A stretch of 64,000 bases of DNA, from the NCBI RefSeq assembly GCF_050286925.1, contig NZ_JBFWFX010000008.1:1-64000 (forward strand), given 5' to 3'. Origin of the DNA: Caloranaerobacter sp050286925. GTDB lineage: Bacteria > Bacillota > Clostridia > Tissierellales > Thermohalobacteraceae. The translations under genes and the position numbers were made by a program. This document shows, piece by piece, positions 44,851 to 53,081 of the stretch. Every line of letters begins with the position of its first letter. Position 1 is the stretch's first letter. The notes below the pieces were generated by a model. It did not search any database. It was not told where the DNA came from and was given only the letters and a program-made list of their open reading frames with translations.

Positions 44851-46077
44851 ATGGAAGTACTTAGAAGATTTAATAATTACCGAGGCTTACCAAGAAGTAT
44901 ATATATAATATTTTTAGCTCGAGTAATAAATAGTATGGGGGCTTTTGTTTATCCTTTTCTAACTTATTTTTTTGTTGAAAAATTAGGTCTTGGAGAGTAT
45001 ACAGCAGGAAAATATATTTTATTAGCATCAATTGCTTTTGCACCTGGTTCATTAATAGGAGGGAAATTAGCAGACCATTTTGGCAGGAAGAAAATTTTGC
45101 TTTTATTTCAAGGCTTGGCAGCTTTAACATTAATTCCATGTGCTTTTTTAGGAAATTCTATGATGCTACCATGGCTTTTAATTTTATCGAGTTTTTTTGG
45201 TGGAGCCGCAAATCCTTCGAGTGGAGCAATGGTTACAGATTTAACTAACCCAAATAATAGACAGGAAGCTTTTTCTTTGCTATATCTTGGTACTAATTTA
45301 GGGATAGCTGTTGGTCCATTGATAGCTGGGTTTCTATACCAAAATTACATAGAATGGATTTTTTTAGGTGATGCTATAACTACATTTATTTCTTTGCTTT
45401 TAGTTTTGATTTATGTTGAAGAGACTATTCCTTCTGAGGATGAAGTTAAAGACTCATTTAATAAGAAAGATGATGAAAAAGCTGAAGAAGGAAATTTAAT
45501 TTTAGTTTTATTAAGAAGGCCAGCTTTATTGGCATTTTCAGCAGTAACAACTATTTATTCATTTGTGTATTCACAGCATTCATTTAGTATACCTCTTCAA
45601 GTTGGAGAAATTTTTGGTAGCAATAGTAAAAAAATTTTTGGATTAGTTATGACAACAAATGCTTTATCAGTAATATTTTTGACTGTACCGATTACTAAGT
45701 TTACAAGAAATAATAAGTCAACAACTAATATAGCTGTAGCTGGAGTTTTTTATGCTATAGGTTTTGGTATGCTTTACTATATTAATAGTTTTTATTTAGT
45801 TATTTTATCAACAATAATTTGGACAATAGGTGAAATACTTACTGTTACGAATACAAGTGTTTACATTGCTAATCATACACCAATTTCACATAGAGGTAGA
45901 TTTAATGCTGTATTACCGATTATATCTGGGGTTGGATATGCTGTAGGACCTGTAATTATGGGGCGATATATAGAAGCATACAGTGTAAGAATGGTTTGGC
46001 CAATATTATTTGTATTATCATTAGGTGCTGCTTCTTTGATGTATTTGCTTTCTTTAACGGAAAGAACTGAAGTGTGA
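44851..46077 (+). CDS. MFS-family efflux transporter
   Basis: A 408-residue, 12-helix transporter. The MFS loop motif GGKLADHFGRKK sits between helices 2 and 3, with LLYLGTNLGIAVGPLIAGFLY in helix 5 (antiporter motif C style) and HRGRFNAVLPIISG in the second half. It belongs with drug or metabolite exporters (MDR-like); the substrate is unknown. I start at ATG 44851 after GAGGGG; the frame extends four codons upstream without a site. Confidence 0.88.
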   Translation: MEVLRRFNNYRGLPRSIYIIFLARVINSMGAFVYPFLTYFFVEKLGLGEYTAGKYILLASIAFAPGSLIGGKLADHFGRKKILLLFQGLAALTLIPCAFLGNSMMLPWLLILSSFFGGAANPSSGAMVTDLTNPNNRQEAFSLLYLGTNLGIAVGPLIAGFLYQNYIEWIFLGDAITTFISLLLVLIYVEETIPSEDEVKDSFNKKDDEKAEEGNLILVLLRRPALLAFSAVTTIYSFVYSQHSFSIPLQVGEIFGSNSKKIFGLVMTTNALSVIFLTVPITKFTRNNKSTTNIAVAGVFYAIGFGMLYYINSFYLVILSTIIWTIGEILTVTNTSVYIANHTPISHRGRFNAVLPIISGVGYAVGPVIMGRYIEAYSVRMVWPILFVLSLGAASLMYLLSLTERTEV

Positions 46078-46115
46078 CTTATTAAAGATGATTAATGTGA
46101 TTTTTGCATAATAAT

Positions 46116-46136
46116 AGGAGCAGAAAGTTCTACTCC
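46116..46136. terminator. Convergent hairpin MFS / degV
   Basis: AGGAGCAGAA/TTCTACTCCT, ten pairs with one mismatch. It overlaps the 3' end of the minus-strand degV gene. Confidence 0.6.
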
Positions 46137-46981
46137 TTATTTATGTATAGTATACCTACAGTATTAGGACCGCAATGACTTGAAATTACACAACCTGCAT
46201 CTGTAATAATAACTTCTTTAACATCTAAATTATTTTCAAGTTCATTTTTTAAATATAAAGCATCTTCATATCCCATAGAATGAGTTACTATAATGCGGTC
46301 TAAATCTATATTACAACTTTCTTTAATTGTATTTTCTAGCATTTTATTAATTATTTTTCTTCTTTTCCCTATGGCTTTTTGTCCTAATATCATTGTACCG
46401 TCTACTACTTTAACTATTGGTTTAATTCTTAGCATACTTCCTACAAAATTTTGTAGAGCAGAACATCTTCCACCCTTGTATAAGTAATCAAGAGTATCTA
46501 TTACAAAAGATGTTTTTACTAAAGGTACTTTATTTCTTAATCTATCACCGATTTCTTTGATTCCCATACCTTCCTTTACATAATCAACAGCTTTTAAGAC
46601 TAACAGACCAATGCCTGTCGAAAGATTTAAAGAGTCTATTATTTCAATTCTGTTATTTGGGAATTTATTAGCGGCAATTTTTGCATTTTGTAAAGTTGAA
46701 GATAGTTTTGAAGACAATCCAATATATATTATATCTTTTCCTTCATCAATGTATGGTTTAAAAGCTTCATAGAAATCAGTTGGTGAAGGTGCTGAAGTTT
46801 TAGGTAGTATTCCATATTTATCAACTAAGTCATATAATTTTTTTGTATTTATATCTATCCCATCTTTATATGTTTCATTACCAAAGTTTACATAAAGAGG
46901 TACTACAGAAATATCGTATTTTTCAAGGATTTCAATCGAAAGATCACAAGTGCTATCAGTAAATATTTTTACGTTATTCAT
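46130..46981 (-). CDS. DegV-family fatty-acid-binding protein
   Basis: A 283-residue cytoplasmic protein. NVKIFTDSTCDL at the N-terminus and PKTSAPSPTDFYEAF bind the fatty-acid head group, and IGLSSKLSSTLQNA is the other family mark. DegV/FakB proteins deliver fatty acids to a FakA kinase for phospholipid synthesis. I start at ATG 46981, 6-7 bases after AAAGGAGG. The upstream in-frame ATG 47008 lies in the R1 repeat terminus, so R1 copy B forms the leader of this gene. A second DegV protein is divergently encoded at 47397. Confidence 0.9.
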   Translation of the reverse strand: MNNVKIFTDSTCDLSIEILEKYDISVVPLYVNFGNETYKDGIDINTKKLYDLVDKYGILPKTSAPSPTDFYEAFKPYIDEGKDIIYIGLSSKLSSTLQNAKIAANKFPNNRIEIIDSLNLSTGIGLLVLKAVDYVKEGMGIKEIGDRLRNKVPLVKTSFVIDTLDYLYKGGRCSALQNFVGSMLRIKPIVKVVDGTMILGQKAIGKRRKIINKMLENTIKESCNIDLDRIIVTHSMGYEDALYLKNELENNLDVKEVIITDAGCVISSHCGPNTVGILYINKE

Positions 46982-46991
46982 TTGGCAACCT

Positions 46992-47194
46992 CCTTTTTTA
47001 TAATCCATAGGAAATTATAATAAAATCCCATATTTTAAAAAATTAATGTTGATTTTATTGAAACTTTGTCTGACATGTTTACATGCCAGAGTCGTTATAA
47101 ACTACTTTAAATTGTGGATAAATTCAAATATAATTTCCGTTTGTGGATATGGGCAAAATCTTCCTTAACTTATTTGAATCGAAGATTTTGTTCC
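46992..47194 (-). repeat. Dispersed element R1, copy B (complete)
   Basis: The most complete copy. One end is TATAATCCATAGGAAATTATA and the other TATAATTTCCG(TTT)GTGGATA, inverted relative to each other; outside the latter lies a perfect 10-bp hairpin CAAAATCTTC/GAAGATTTTG (47154-47163 and 47181-47190). Bases 46992-47133 match window bases 1-142 inverted, with one difference. It is non-coding; the only gene touching it is degV, whose ribosome site directly follows one end. Confidence 0.9.
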
Positions 47195-47396
47195 TTTTAA
47201 ATAACTATTTATATTAATTATATTATAAAAGTTCAAGGGAATATTAAAGTTTAAATAAAATTAAGTAGGGTAGAATATAAAGAAAAATAAAAGGAAAGTG
47301 AATAATATTTTTTTAAAATATTTTAAGATCTGAATTGTAACATTATACTAAATAGTATAATATAGATATGAGTATATAAATTGAAAGGGGAATTTG

Positions 47397-48233
47397 ATGA
47401 ATATTAAGGTTATTACTGATAGTGGTTGCGATTTGAATGATAAGTTAAAGAAAGAGAGGAAAATTGATATTGTTCCTTTATCAATACAAATTGATGATAA
47501 GCATTATAAAGATGATGAACAATTAGATACAGAAGGTTTATTGGATCAGATGAAAAATAGTGATAATATTCCTAAAACGGCAAGTCCTTCACCTATGGAA
47601 TTTATAAAACGATTTAAGGAAGCAGAAAGTATTTTTGTAGTTACATTGTCATCTTCATTAAGCAGTACTTATAATAATGCGTTAATGGCTAAAGAAATGT
47701 ATAAAGAACAGTTTCAAGATAAATTTATACACGTTTTTGATTCATTGAGTGCTTCAGTTGCAGAGACATTGATAAGCTTAAAAATATTAGAACTTGCTAA
47801 GAAAAATTATAAAAATTTAGAAATTGTTGAAAAGGTCAATGAATATATTAGTGAAATGAAAACTTTGTTTATATTAGATTCGTTAGAAAACCTCATAAAA
47901 TCAGGCAGAATGAGTAAATTAAAAGGTAGAATAGCAACAGCTTTAAATATAAAACCGATTTTAGGTGGGAATAAAGAAGGCAAAATTGAATTGGTAGATA
48001 AGGTAAGAGGTTCAAAAAAAGCATTTAAAAGGTTAATCGACTTGATAGGTGAAAAAGGTGAAAAACTAGAAGAAAAGATTTTAGGAATAGCTCATTGTAA
48101 TTGTTTAGAGAAAGCAGAAAAATTTAAAGAAGAAGTTATGAAAAGATATAACTTTAAAGATATTATTATTGTAGATGCTGGTGGTATAAGTACAGTTTAT
48201 GCAAATGATGGAGGCATAATAATAGCGTTTTAA
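47397..48233 (+). CDS. DegV-family fatty-acid-binding protein (second)
   Basis: A 278-residue DegV/FakB protein: NIKVITDSGCDLND, PKTASPSPMEFIKRF (fatty-acid head-group binding), VVTLSSSLSSTYNNA. It differs considerably from its neighbour at 46130, so ligand preference may differ (saturated versus unsaturated acyl chains in known FakB pairs). The site is AAAGGGG with ATG 47397. No fakA kinase is in the window. Confidence 0.9.
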   Translation: MNIKVITDSGCDLNDKLKKERKIDIVPLSIQIDDKHYKDDEQLDTEGLLDQMKNSDNIPKTASPSPMEFIKRFKEAESIFVVTLSSSLSSTYNNALMAKEMYKEQFQDKFIHVFDSLSASVAETLISLKILELAKKNYKNLEIVEKVNEYISEMKTLFILDSLENLIKSGRMSKLKGRIATALNIKPILGGNKEGKIELVDKVRGSKKAFKRLIDLIGEKGEKLEEKILGIAHCNCLEKAEKFKEEVMKRYNFKDIIIVDAGGISTVYANDGGIIIAF

Positions 48234-48240
48234 TATAGTC

Positions 48241-48266
48241 AACCTGCGATTTAAAAATCGCAGGTT
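48241..48266 (+). terminator. Terminator after second degV
   Basis: AACCTGCGATTT/AAATCGCAGGTT, a 12-bp perfect stem with an AA loop, then TTTGAGTTT. Confidence 0.85.
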
Positions 48267-48360
48267 TGAGTTTATTGACGATGTTTTGTCTTGCAGGACG
48301 TCAGAGTTTAACATCCTGTTTTTTTAAATCAAATTCTTTCAAGTATTCGTTTTTATTTTC
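48262..48360. repeat. Dispersed palindromic element R2, copy Q (partial)
   Basis: Contains the arm AAATTCTTTCAAGTATTCG and TTTTATTTTCATAG, matching the reverse complement of 8400-8440 in copy P. The core TTTTGTCTTGCAGGACGTC resembles GTCCTGTCTTGTAGGATGC in copy S. The spacer to the next gene (48361-48545) shows nothing else. Confidence 0.6.
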
Positions 48361-48545
48361 ATAGATTTTTAATAAAGGAAAATTTGTCCATAACTTGACC
48401 CTTTGTTTTTCACTTGCTTTAAGTGATTATTTTTTGATATGTTTATATAAAAAATAAATATATACTTAAGAAAATATGGATATATTCTTCTGAATGATGA
48501 TATAATTTAAAAAGATTAACTAATATTATGAAGGGTGGTGAATAT

Positions 48546-49310
48546 ATGGGCGATATTATTGATTACAAAATTTATGGAGATGACATGCAGATTGTTGAGA
48601 TTGAATTAGATCCTAATGAGGGAGTAAGAGCAGAAGCAGGTGCTATGATGTATATGGAAGACGGTATAGTTATGCAAACTTCTACTGGTGGAGGACTGTT
48701 TAAAGGTTTCAAGAGGATGATTACAGGAGAGAGCTTTTTTATTACAACATTTATGTATCAGGGTAGAGGAAAAGGACGTGTTGCGTTTGGAGCACCTTAT
48801 CCTGGGAAAATAATACCTATTCAATTAGAAAAATATGGTGGAAGATTTTATTGTCAGAAAGATGCTTTTTTATGTGCGGCTAGAGGTATTGATATAGATA
48901 TAGCTTTTACAAGAAGATTAGGGGCAGGCTTTTTTGGCGGAGAAGGTTTTATACTTCAAAAATTAGAAGGTAGTGGTATGGCTTTTATTCATGCAGGTGG
49001 TACAATTATAAAAAAAGAGTTAGCCCATAATGAAACTATACGTGTAGATACAGGATGTATTGTTGGTTTTGCACCGACTGTTGATTATGATATTCAATTT
49101 GTTGGAGGATTCAAAAACGCATTGTTTGGCGGGGAGGGTCTTTTCTTAGCTCAGTTAAGAGGACCTGGAGAGGTTTATTTGCAAAGTCTACCTTTATCAC
49201 GTTTAGCTGATAGAATATATGCAGCAGCACGTTTTCATCAAGTTGGTGAAAAAAGAGGAATAGGAGGAATTGGAGCTAGTATTTTAGGAGAAATATTTGA
49301 TGGTGATTAG
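48546..49310 (+). CDS. AIM24/TIGR00266-family protein
   Basis: A 254-residue cytoplasmic beta-helical protein of the TIGR00266/AIM24 family: VEIELDPNEGVRAEAGAMMYMEDGI, ESFFITTFMYQGRGKGRVAF, and LEGSGMAFIHAGGTIIKKEL. The bacterial role is not established; relatives are sometimes linked to membrane or stress functions. I start at ATG 48546, after AAGGGTGG; the frame extends six codons upstream. Confidence 0.85.
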   Translation: MGDIIDYKIYGDDMQIVEIELDPNEGVRAEAGAMMYMEDGIVMQTSTGGGLFKGFKRMITGESFFITTFMYQGRGKGRVAFGAPYPGKIIPIQLEKYGGRFYCQKDAFLCAARGIDIDIAFTRRLGAGFFGGEGFILQKLEGSGMAFIHAGGTIIKKELAHNETIRVDTGCIVGFAPTVDYDIQFVGGFKNALFGGEGLFLAQLRGPGEVYLQSLPLSRLADRIYAAARFHQVGEKRGIGGIGASILGEIFDGD

Positions 49311-49325
49311 ATTGATATTTTTATA

Positions 49326-49353
49326 TTGAATATATTAAGCTATATGGTATAAT
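49326..49353 (+). promoter_or_regulatory. Promoter of trpS T-box transcript
   Basis: TTGAAT, 16-base spacer, TATAAT. The T-box leader begins about 30 bases downstream. Confidence 0.6.
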
Positions 49354-49384
49354 AGAAAAAAATAGAACAAAAATAGAACAAAAA

Positions 49385-49608
49385 GCTATGACTAAGAGTA
49401 GTAGGCATATACCTAACTAAAGCGATTCGAGGATGGTGGGAGCTCGAAGTTAAGGGTATGCTGAATGGGCTTAGGAGTGTGGATTCGAATTTTAAGTAGA
49501 ATCCAACGTATGCCTGCGTTATGGGCTAAAGTGGACACAGAGTCAAGTAGAGTGGTACCGCGGAAGCTGACCTTTCGTCTCTATAAATATAGAGAAGAAA
49601 GGTTTTTT
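49385..49608 (+). promoter_or_regulatory. T-box leader, tryptophan
   Basis: A complete T-box. AGAGTAGTA and the Stem I arm GGCATATACC/GGGTATGC frame the specifier loop CTGAATGGGC, whose specifier codon TGG (49466-49468) is tryptophan. The T-box sequence TGGTACCGCGG (49553-49563) pairs with the uncharged tRNA acceptor end. A terminator follows (ACCTTTCGTCTCTATA pairing with its complement, 49570-49608, then Ts). Uncharged tRNA-Trp should allow read-through into trpS. Confidence 0.95.
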
Positions 49609-49641
49609 TCATAGATTAGAAAGAAAAAGGAAGGTGAGAAA

Positions 49642-50643
49642 ATGAGCGATAAAAAAGTAATTTTAAGTGGAATTAAACCTTCAGGAGAATTGACACTTGG
49701 TAATTATTTGGGAGCAATAAAAAATTGGATAGAGCTTCAAGATGAATATGAATGTTATTATTGTATTGTTGATTTACATGCTATTACTGTACCTCAAGTA
49801 CCAAAAGATTTAAGGAGAAATACTTTGGAGATTTTAGCACAGTATATCGCTAGTGGAATAGACCCAGAGAAAAACACTATTTTTATTCAGTCCCATGTTA
49901 GTGAACATGCAGAACTAGCTTGGGTTTTAAATTGTTTAACTTATATGGGTGAATTAAATAGAATGACACAATTTAAAGAAAAATCCAGAAAAAATGAAGC
50001 TAATCTAAATGCAGGGTTATTTACTTATCCTGTATTAATGGCTGCGGATATATTACTATATCAAGCTGATTTAGTTCCTGTTGGTGAAGACCAAAAGCAG
50101 CATCTAGAACTAGCTAGAGATATAGCTAAAAGATTTAATAATAGATATAGTGAAACGTTCAAAATTCCAGAAGCTTATATATCTAAAGTAGGAGCTAGAA
50201 TAATGAGCTTACAAGATCCTACAAGTAAAATGTCTAAATCAGATAGCAATGAAAATGGATATATTTTGCTTAAAGATAGCCCAGATGTTATAAGGAGAAA
50301 GATAAAGAGAGCTGTTACAGATTCGTTAAATAGGGTTAAATATTGTGATGAACAGCCTGGAATTAAAAATTTGATTACTATCTATTCTAAACTTTCAGGT
50401 GACAGTATTGAAGAAATTGAAAAGAGATATGAAGGGCAGGGATATGCAAAATTTAAGGCTGATTTAGCTGAAGTAGTGGTTGAAGGATTAAGACCTTTAA
50501 GGGAAAGATTTGAAGATTTAATGAAAAATAAAGATTATTTGGAGAAGGTTTATATTGAGGGAGCGAATAGAGCACAGAGAGTAGCAAGAAAGACCCTAAG
50601 CAAAGTTTATAGAAAAGTTGGATTTGTACAGAGAAAATATTAA
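49642..50643 (+). CDS. trpS: Tryptophanyl-tRNA synthetase
   Basis: A 333-residue class I synthetase that charges tRNA-Trp. The HIGH-like motif is SGELTLGNYLGA and the KMSKS loop is SKMSKSDSN (about 196). MAADILLYQADLVPVGEDQKQH contributes to tryptophan and ATP binding. The normal length and the Trp-specific T-box agree with the assignment. Site GGAAGGTGAG. Confidence 0.96.
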   Translation: MSDKKVILSGIKPSGELTLGNYLGAIKNWIELQDEYECYYCIVDLHAITVPQVPKDLRRNTLEILAQYIASGIDPEKNTIFIQSHVSEHAELAWVLNCLTYMGELNRMTQFKEKSRKNEANLNAGLFTYPVLMAADILLYQADLVPVGEDQKQHLELARDIAKRFNNRYSETFKIPEAYISKVGARIMSLQDPTSKMSKSDSNENGYILLKDSPDVIRRKIKRAVTDSLNRVKYCDEQPGIKNLITIYSKLSGDSIEEIEKRYEGQGYAKFKADLAEVVVEGLRPLRERFEDLMKNKDYLEKVYIEGANRAQRVARKTLSKVYRKVGFVQRKY

Positions 50644-50667
50644 GGAATCCTATTTAAAGGATTCCTT
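50642..50667. terminator. Convergent terminator trpS / substrate-binding gene
   Basis: AAGGAATCC/GGATTCCTT stem with an 8-base loop; T-rich on the minus strand side (AATATTTTC). Confidence 0.8.
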
Positions 50668-51660
50668 AATATTTTCAACGGCTTTTTTGGCAAATTTAGT
50701 TGTTACGATTTTATCATAAGGAGCTCTTTTATCAAGTTCTCCGGCTAATTCCATTATATGCATTAGATGCTCTAGGCCTTCTTTTGTTAATACAGGATCA
50801 GGTTTCCAAGTAGCTTGCTCTTTATATCTATTTATAACAGTAATTAGAAGTTCCTTGTCTGCATCTGGAAAATGAGGTTGTATAGCTTCTGCAACTTCTT
50901 CAGAAGAATGATTTTGTACCCAAAGCATACCTTTATAGATTGCGTTTGTGAAGCCTTGAATTATATCTGGATTTTTTTCAATATAGCTTTTTTTAGCACA
51001 GTATACTGTATATGGAATATAACCTCCTTCTTTACCTATTGAAGCGACTATATAACCTTTACCCTCTTTTTCCATCATTGAAGCAGTTGGTTCAAAAAGT
51101 GTTGTATAATCACCTTCTCCACTTGTAAACGCTCCTGCCATCATTGAAAATTGTATATCAGTACGTACATTTACATCTTTTCCAGGTTCAAGACCGTGTT
51201 TTTTAAGCACATATTCTAAAGTCATTTCAGGGACTCCGCCTTTTCTTCCGCCAAGTATAGTTTTTCCTTTCAATTTTTCAAATGAAAAATCAGGATCTTT
51301 CTCTCTGCCTACTAGGAAAGAACCATCTTTTTGAGTCAATTGAGCAAAATTAATGGCATAATCTTTTTTACTTTGATTATATACATAGATAGAAGCTTCT
51401 GGGCCCATAAAACCTATATCGGCTTGATTGCTTAGCAGTGCAGCCATTGATTTATCTGCACCTTTACCATTTGTTAATTCTATTTTAATACCTTCTTCTT
51501 CAAAGAAACCTTTTGTTAAAGCTACATATTGTGGAGCATAGAAAACAGAATGTGTAACTTCAACTAATCTTACAGTTTTAAGATTTTCTTTTTGACAACC
51601 TATTAATAAATTAGATATTATAAGTATGACTATTAAAAATAGAGAAAATTTTTTTTGCAT
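50650..51660 (-). CDS. ABC substrate-binding lipoprotein (NMT1/ThiY/SsuA-like)
   Basis: A 336-residue lipoprotein; the lipobox is LLIGC (Cys about 22). The mature part belongs to the NMT1/SsuA fold: HSVFYAPQYVALTKGFFEEEGI, GADKSMAALLSNQADIGFMGPE, LEYVLKKHGLEPGKDV. Family ligands are pyrimidine thiamine precursors, alkanesulfonates, taurine or nitrate. No permease or ATPase gene is adjacent, so it is an orphan receptor that must use a transporter encoded elsewhere. The site is AAGGAGG with a rather long spacing of about 11. Confidence 0.85.
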   Translation of the reverse strand: MQKKFSLFLIVILIISNLLIGCQKENLKTVRLVEVTHSVFYAPQYVALTKGFFEEEGIKIELTNGKGADKSMAALLSNQADIGFMGPEASIYVYNQSKKDYAINFAQLTQKDGSFLVGREKDPDFSFEKLKGKTILGGRKGGVPEMTLEYVLKKHGLEPGKDVNVRTDIQFSMMAGAFTSGEGDYTTLFEPTASMMEKEGKGYIVASIGKEGGYIPYTVYCAKKSYIEKNPDIIQGFTNAIYKGMLWVQNHSSEEVAEAIQPHFPDADKELLITVINRYKEQATWKPDPVLTKEGLEHLMHIMELAGELDKRAPYDKIVTTKFAKKAVENIKESFK

Positions 51661-51763
51661 TTCATGTTGAACCTCCTTAAGTGTTCAGTTTTAAAATTAT
51701 TATATTCAGTTGTAAATTCAACTGTTACATATAGTTAAAAAATACATTTTAACAAAATATTCA

Positions 51764-51830
51764 GACTGTTGACGAACTTATATTTTACTTTGTCAACAAG
51801 CTTTATATTTTAACAAAATATTAGATTATG
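51764..51830. repeat. R2 element end, copy R (partial)
   Basis: TTCAGACTGTTGACGAACTTATATTT matches one R2 terminus (8378-8403 in copy P). TTTGTCAACAAGC follows as a short inverted partner, and TATATTTTAACAAAATATT is repeated on either side. The rest of the spacer 51661-51994 is AT-rich and holds no gene. Confidence 0.55.
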
Positions 51831-51994
51831 CAGGAATTTTTAATGTAAAGTGTAATAAATTATATAAAAGATAAAACAAATGGATGATATAATTCTTGTG
51901 TATATAGGCATAATTATTTATAATATTAAGTATAGGCTTTTTGGTATTCATTGGAAATGATAGCATTATTATATTCTAACAGAAGAGGTGTATT

Positions 51995-52543
51995 ATGAAC
52001 GTACCTAATATACTTACAACAATTAGGTTTTTATTTATACCAATTTTTATAGGTATTTTCTATTCATCAATAGAAAATAATATACTATATGCTACATATA
52101 TTTTTATATTGGCTGGAATTACTGATGTTTTAGATGGATATATTGCCAGAAAGTATAATATGGTGACTAAATGGGGAACTGTACTTGATCCTTTAGCAGA
52201 TAAGCTCATGCAGATTACTGTTTTAGTTTGTTTTACAGATAAAAAATATTTGCCATTATGGGTTATTACAGTTATAGGCATAAAAGAAATTTTAATGATA
52301 TTAGGAGGATTATTTTTATATTATTTCGTTGACAAAACTGTTATTCCAGCTAATAAGTATGGTAAGATAGCAACAGTATCATTTTATATTGCTATTTTAT
52401 CTATCGTTTTCAAAATAAATAAGCTGATAAGTTATTTACTTGTTTTAGCAGCTGTTATACTTACGCTTATAGCGTTTATTAATTATCTGATTGGATTTAG
52501 AAAAATAAATCGCATGAATAAGGAAAAAAGCATTGACAAATAA
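51995..52543 (+). CDS. pgsA: CDP-diacylglycerol-glycerol-3-phosphate 3-phosphatidyltransferase
   Basis: A 182-residue membrane enzyme of phosphatidylglycerol synthesis. The CDP-alcohol phosphotransferase signature is exact: DVLDGYIAR, eight residues, GTVLDPLAD (DxxDGxxAR x8 GxxxDxxxD). About five helices. Starts MNVPNILTTIRF, typical of PgsA. Site AGAGGTG. Confidence 0.92.
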   Translation: MNVPNILTTIRFLFIPIFIGIFYSSIENNILYATYIFILAGITDVLDGYIARKYNMVTKWGTVLDPLADKLMQITVLVCFTDKKYLPLWVITVIGIKEILMILGGLFLYYFVDKTVIPANKYGKIATVSFYIAILSIVFKINKLISYLLVLAAVILTLIAFINYLIGFRKINRMNKEKSIDK

Positions 52544-52599
52544 GATAATTATTATATAATATATTAAAAATTAGGTATTAGGTACTTGGTATTAGTTAA

Positions 52600-52852
52600 A
52601 ATAATGGATAAAAGCGTTGAAGGAGAGGAGTAGGTAAACAACCTTCAAGAGAGCAAAACCCATTGGCTGGAAGGTTTTGCAAGGCAATGTTTACTGAAGG
52701 TAGCTCTGGAGCTTCTAGGCTGAACTTAAGTAAGTCTAGACGGTTTTACCGTTATTTAAATGAGAGCCAGATATGTTTTAAATATCTGGAAATAAGGTGG
52801 TACCGCGAAAATGCCCTTCGTCCTTATGTTTGGATGAAGGGCTTTTTTAATC
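52600..52852 (+). promoter_or_regulatory. T-box leader, probably valine
   Basis: GGAGTAGGTAAACA and its pair TGTTTACT frame the specifier loop CTGAAGGTAGC. The T-box sequence GGTGGTACCGCG (52797-52807) and a terminator (GCCCTTCGTCC/GGATGAAGGGC then Ts) follow. A valine codon GTA lies at 52700-52702, one base later than the position of TGG relative to GAA in the trpS leader; in the exact register the triplet would be GGT (glycine). valS downstream favours GTA. Confidence 0.92.
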
Positions 52853-52885
52853 GGAAGGATTTTACATTTTAAAGGAAGTGGTTTA

Positions 52886-53056
52886 ATGTTTGAATTAGGA
52901 GGAGTTTTGTTTATAATAAGTGGATTAATTGTGTTTGGTTCTGATTTATATTTTAAAAAGGGCAAAATAAAAACTCTGAAAGGTTTATTAAAAATAAAAA
53001 TACTTGGACTAATATTATCAATTTTAGGAGCATTTTTAATGTTTTACGGCAAATAG
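52886..53056 (+). CDS. Small membrane protein between T-box and valS
   Basis: A 56-residue protein with two hydrophobic helices (GGVLFIISGLIVFGSDLYF and LGLILSILGAFLMFYG) joined by a Lys-rich loop. The ATG follows AAAGGAAGTGG. Because it lies after the T-box terminator and 25 bases before valS, it must be on the same T-box-controlled transcript. No family recognised. Confidence 0.6.
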   Translation: MFELGGVLFIISGLIVFGSDLYFKKGKIKTLKGLLKIKILGLILSILGAFLMFYGK

Positions 53057-53081
53057 ATAATTAGATTGAGGAGGGGAAAAT

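Noticed and set aside
52663..52872. Open frame of 69 codons on the plus strand
   Set aside because: It lies entirely inside the valine T-box leader and has no ribosome site or protein-like composition.
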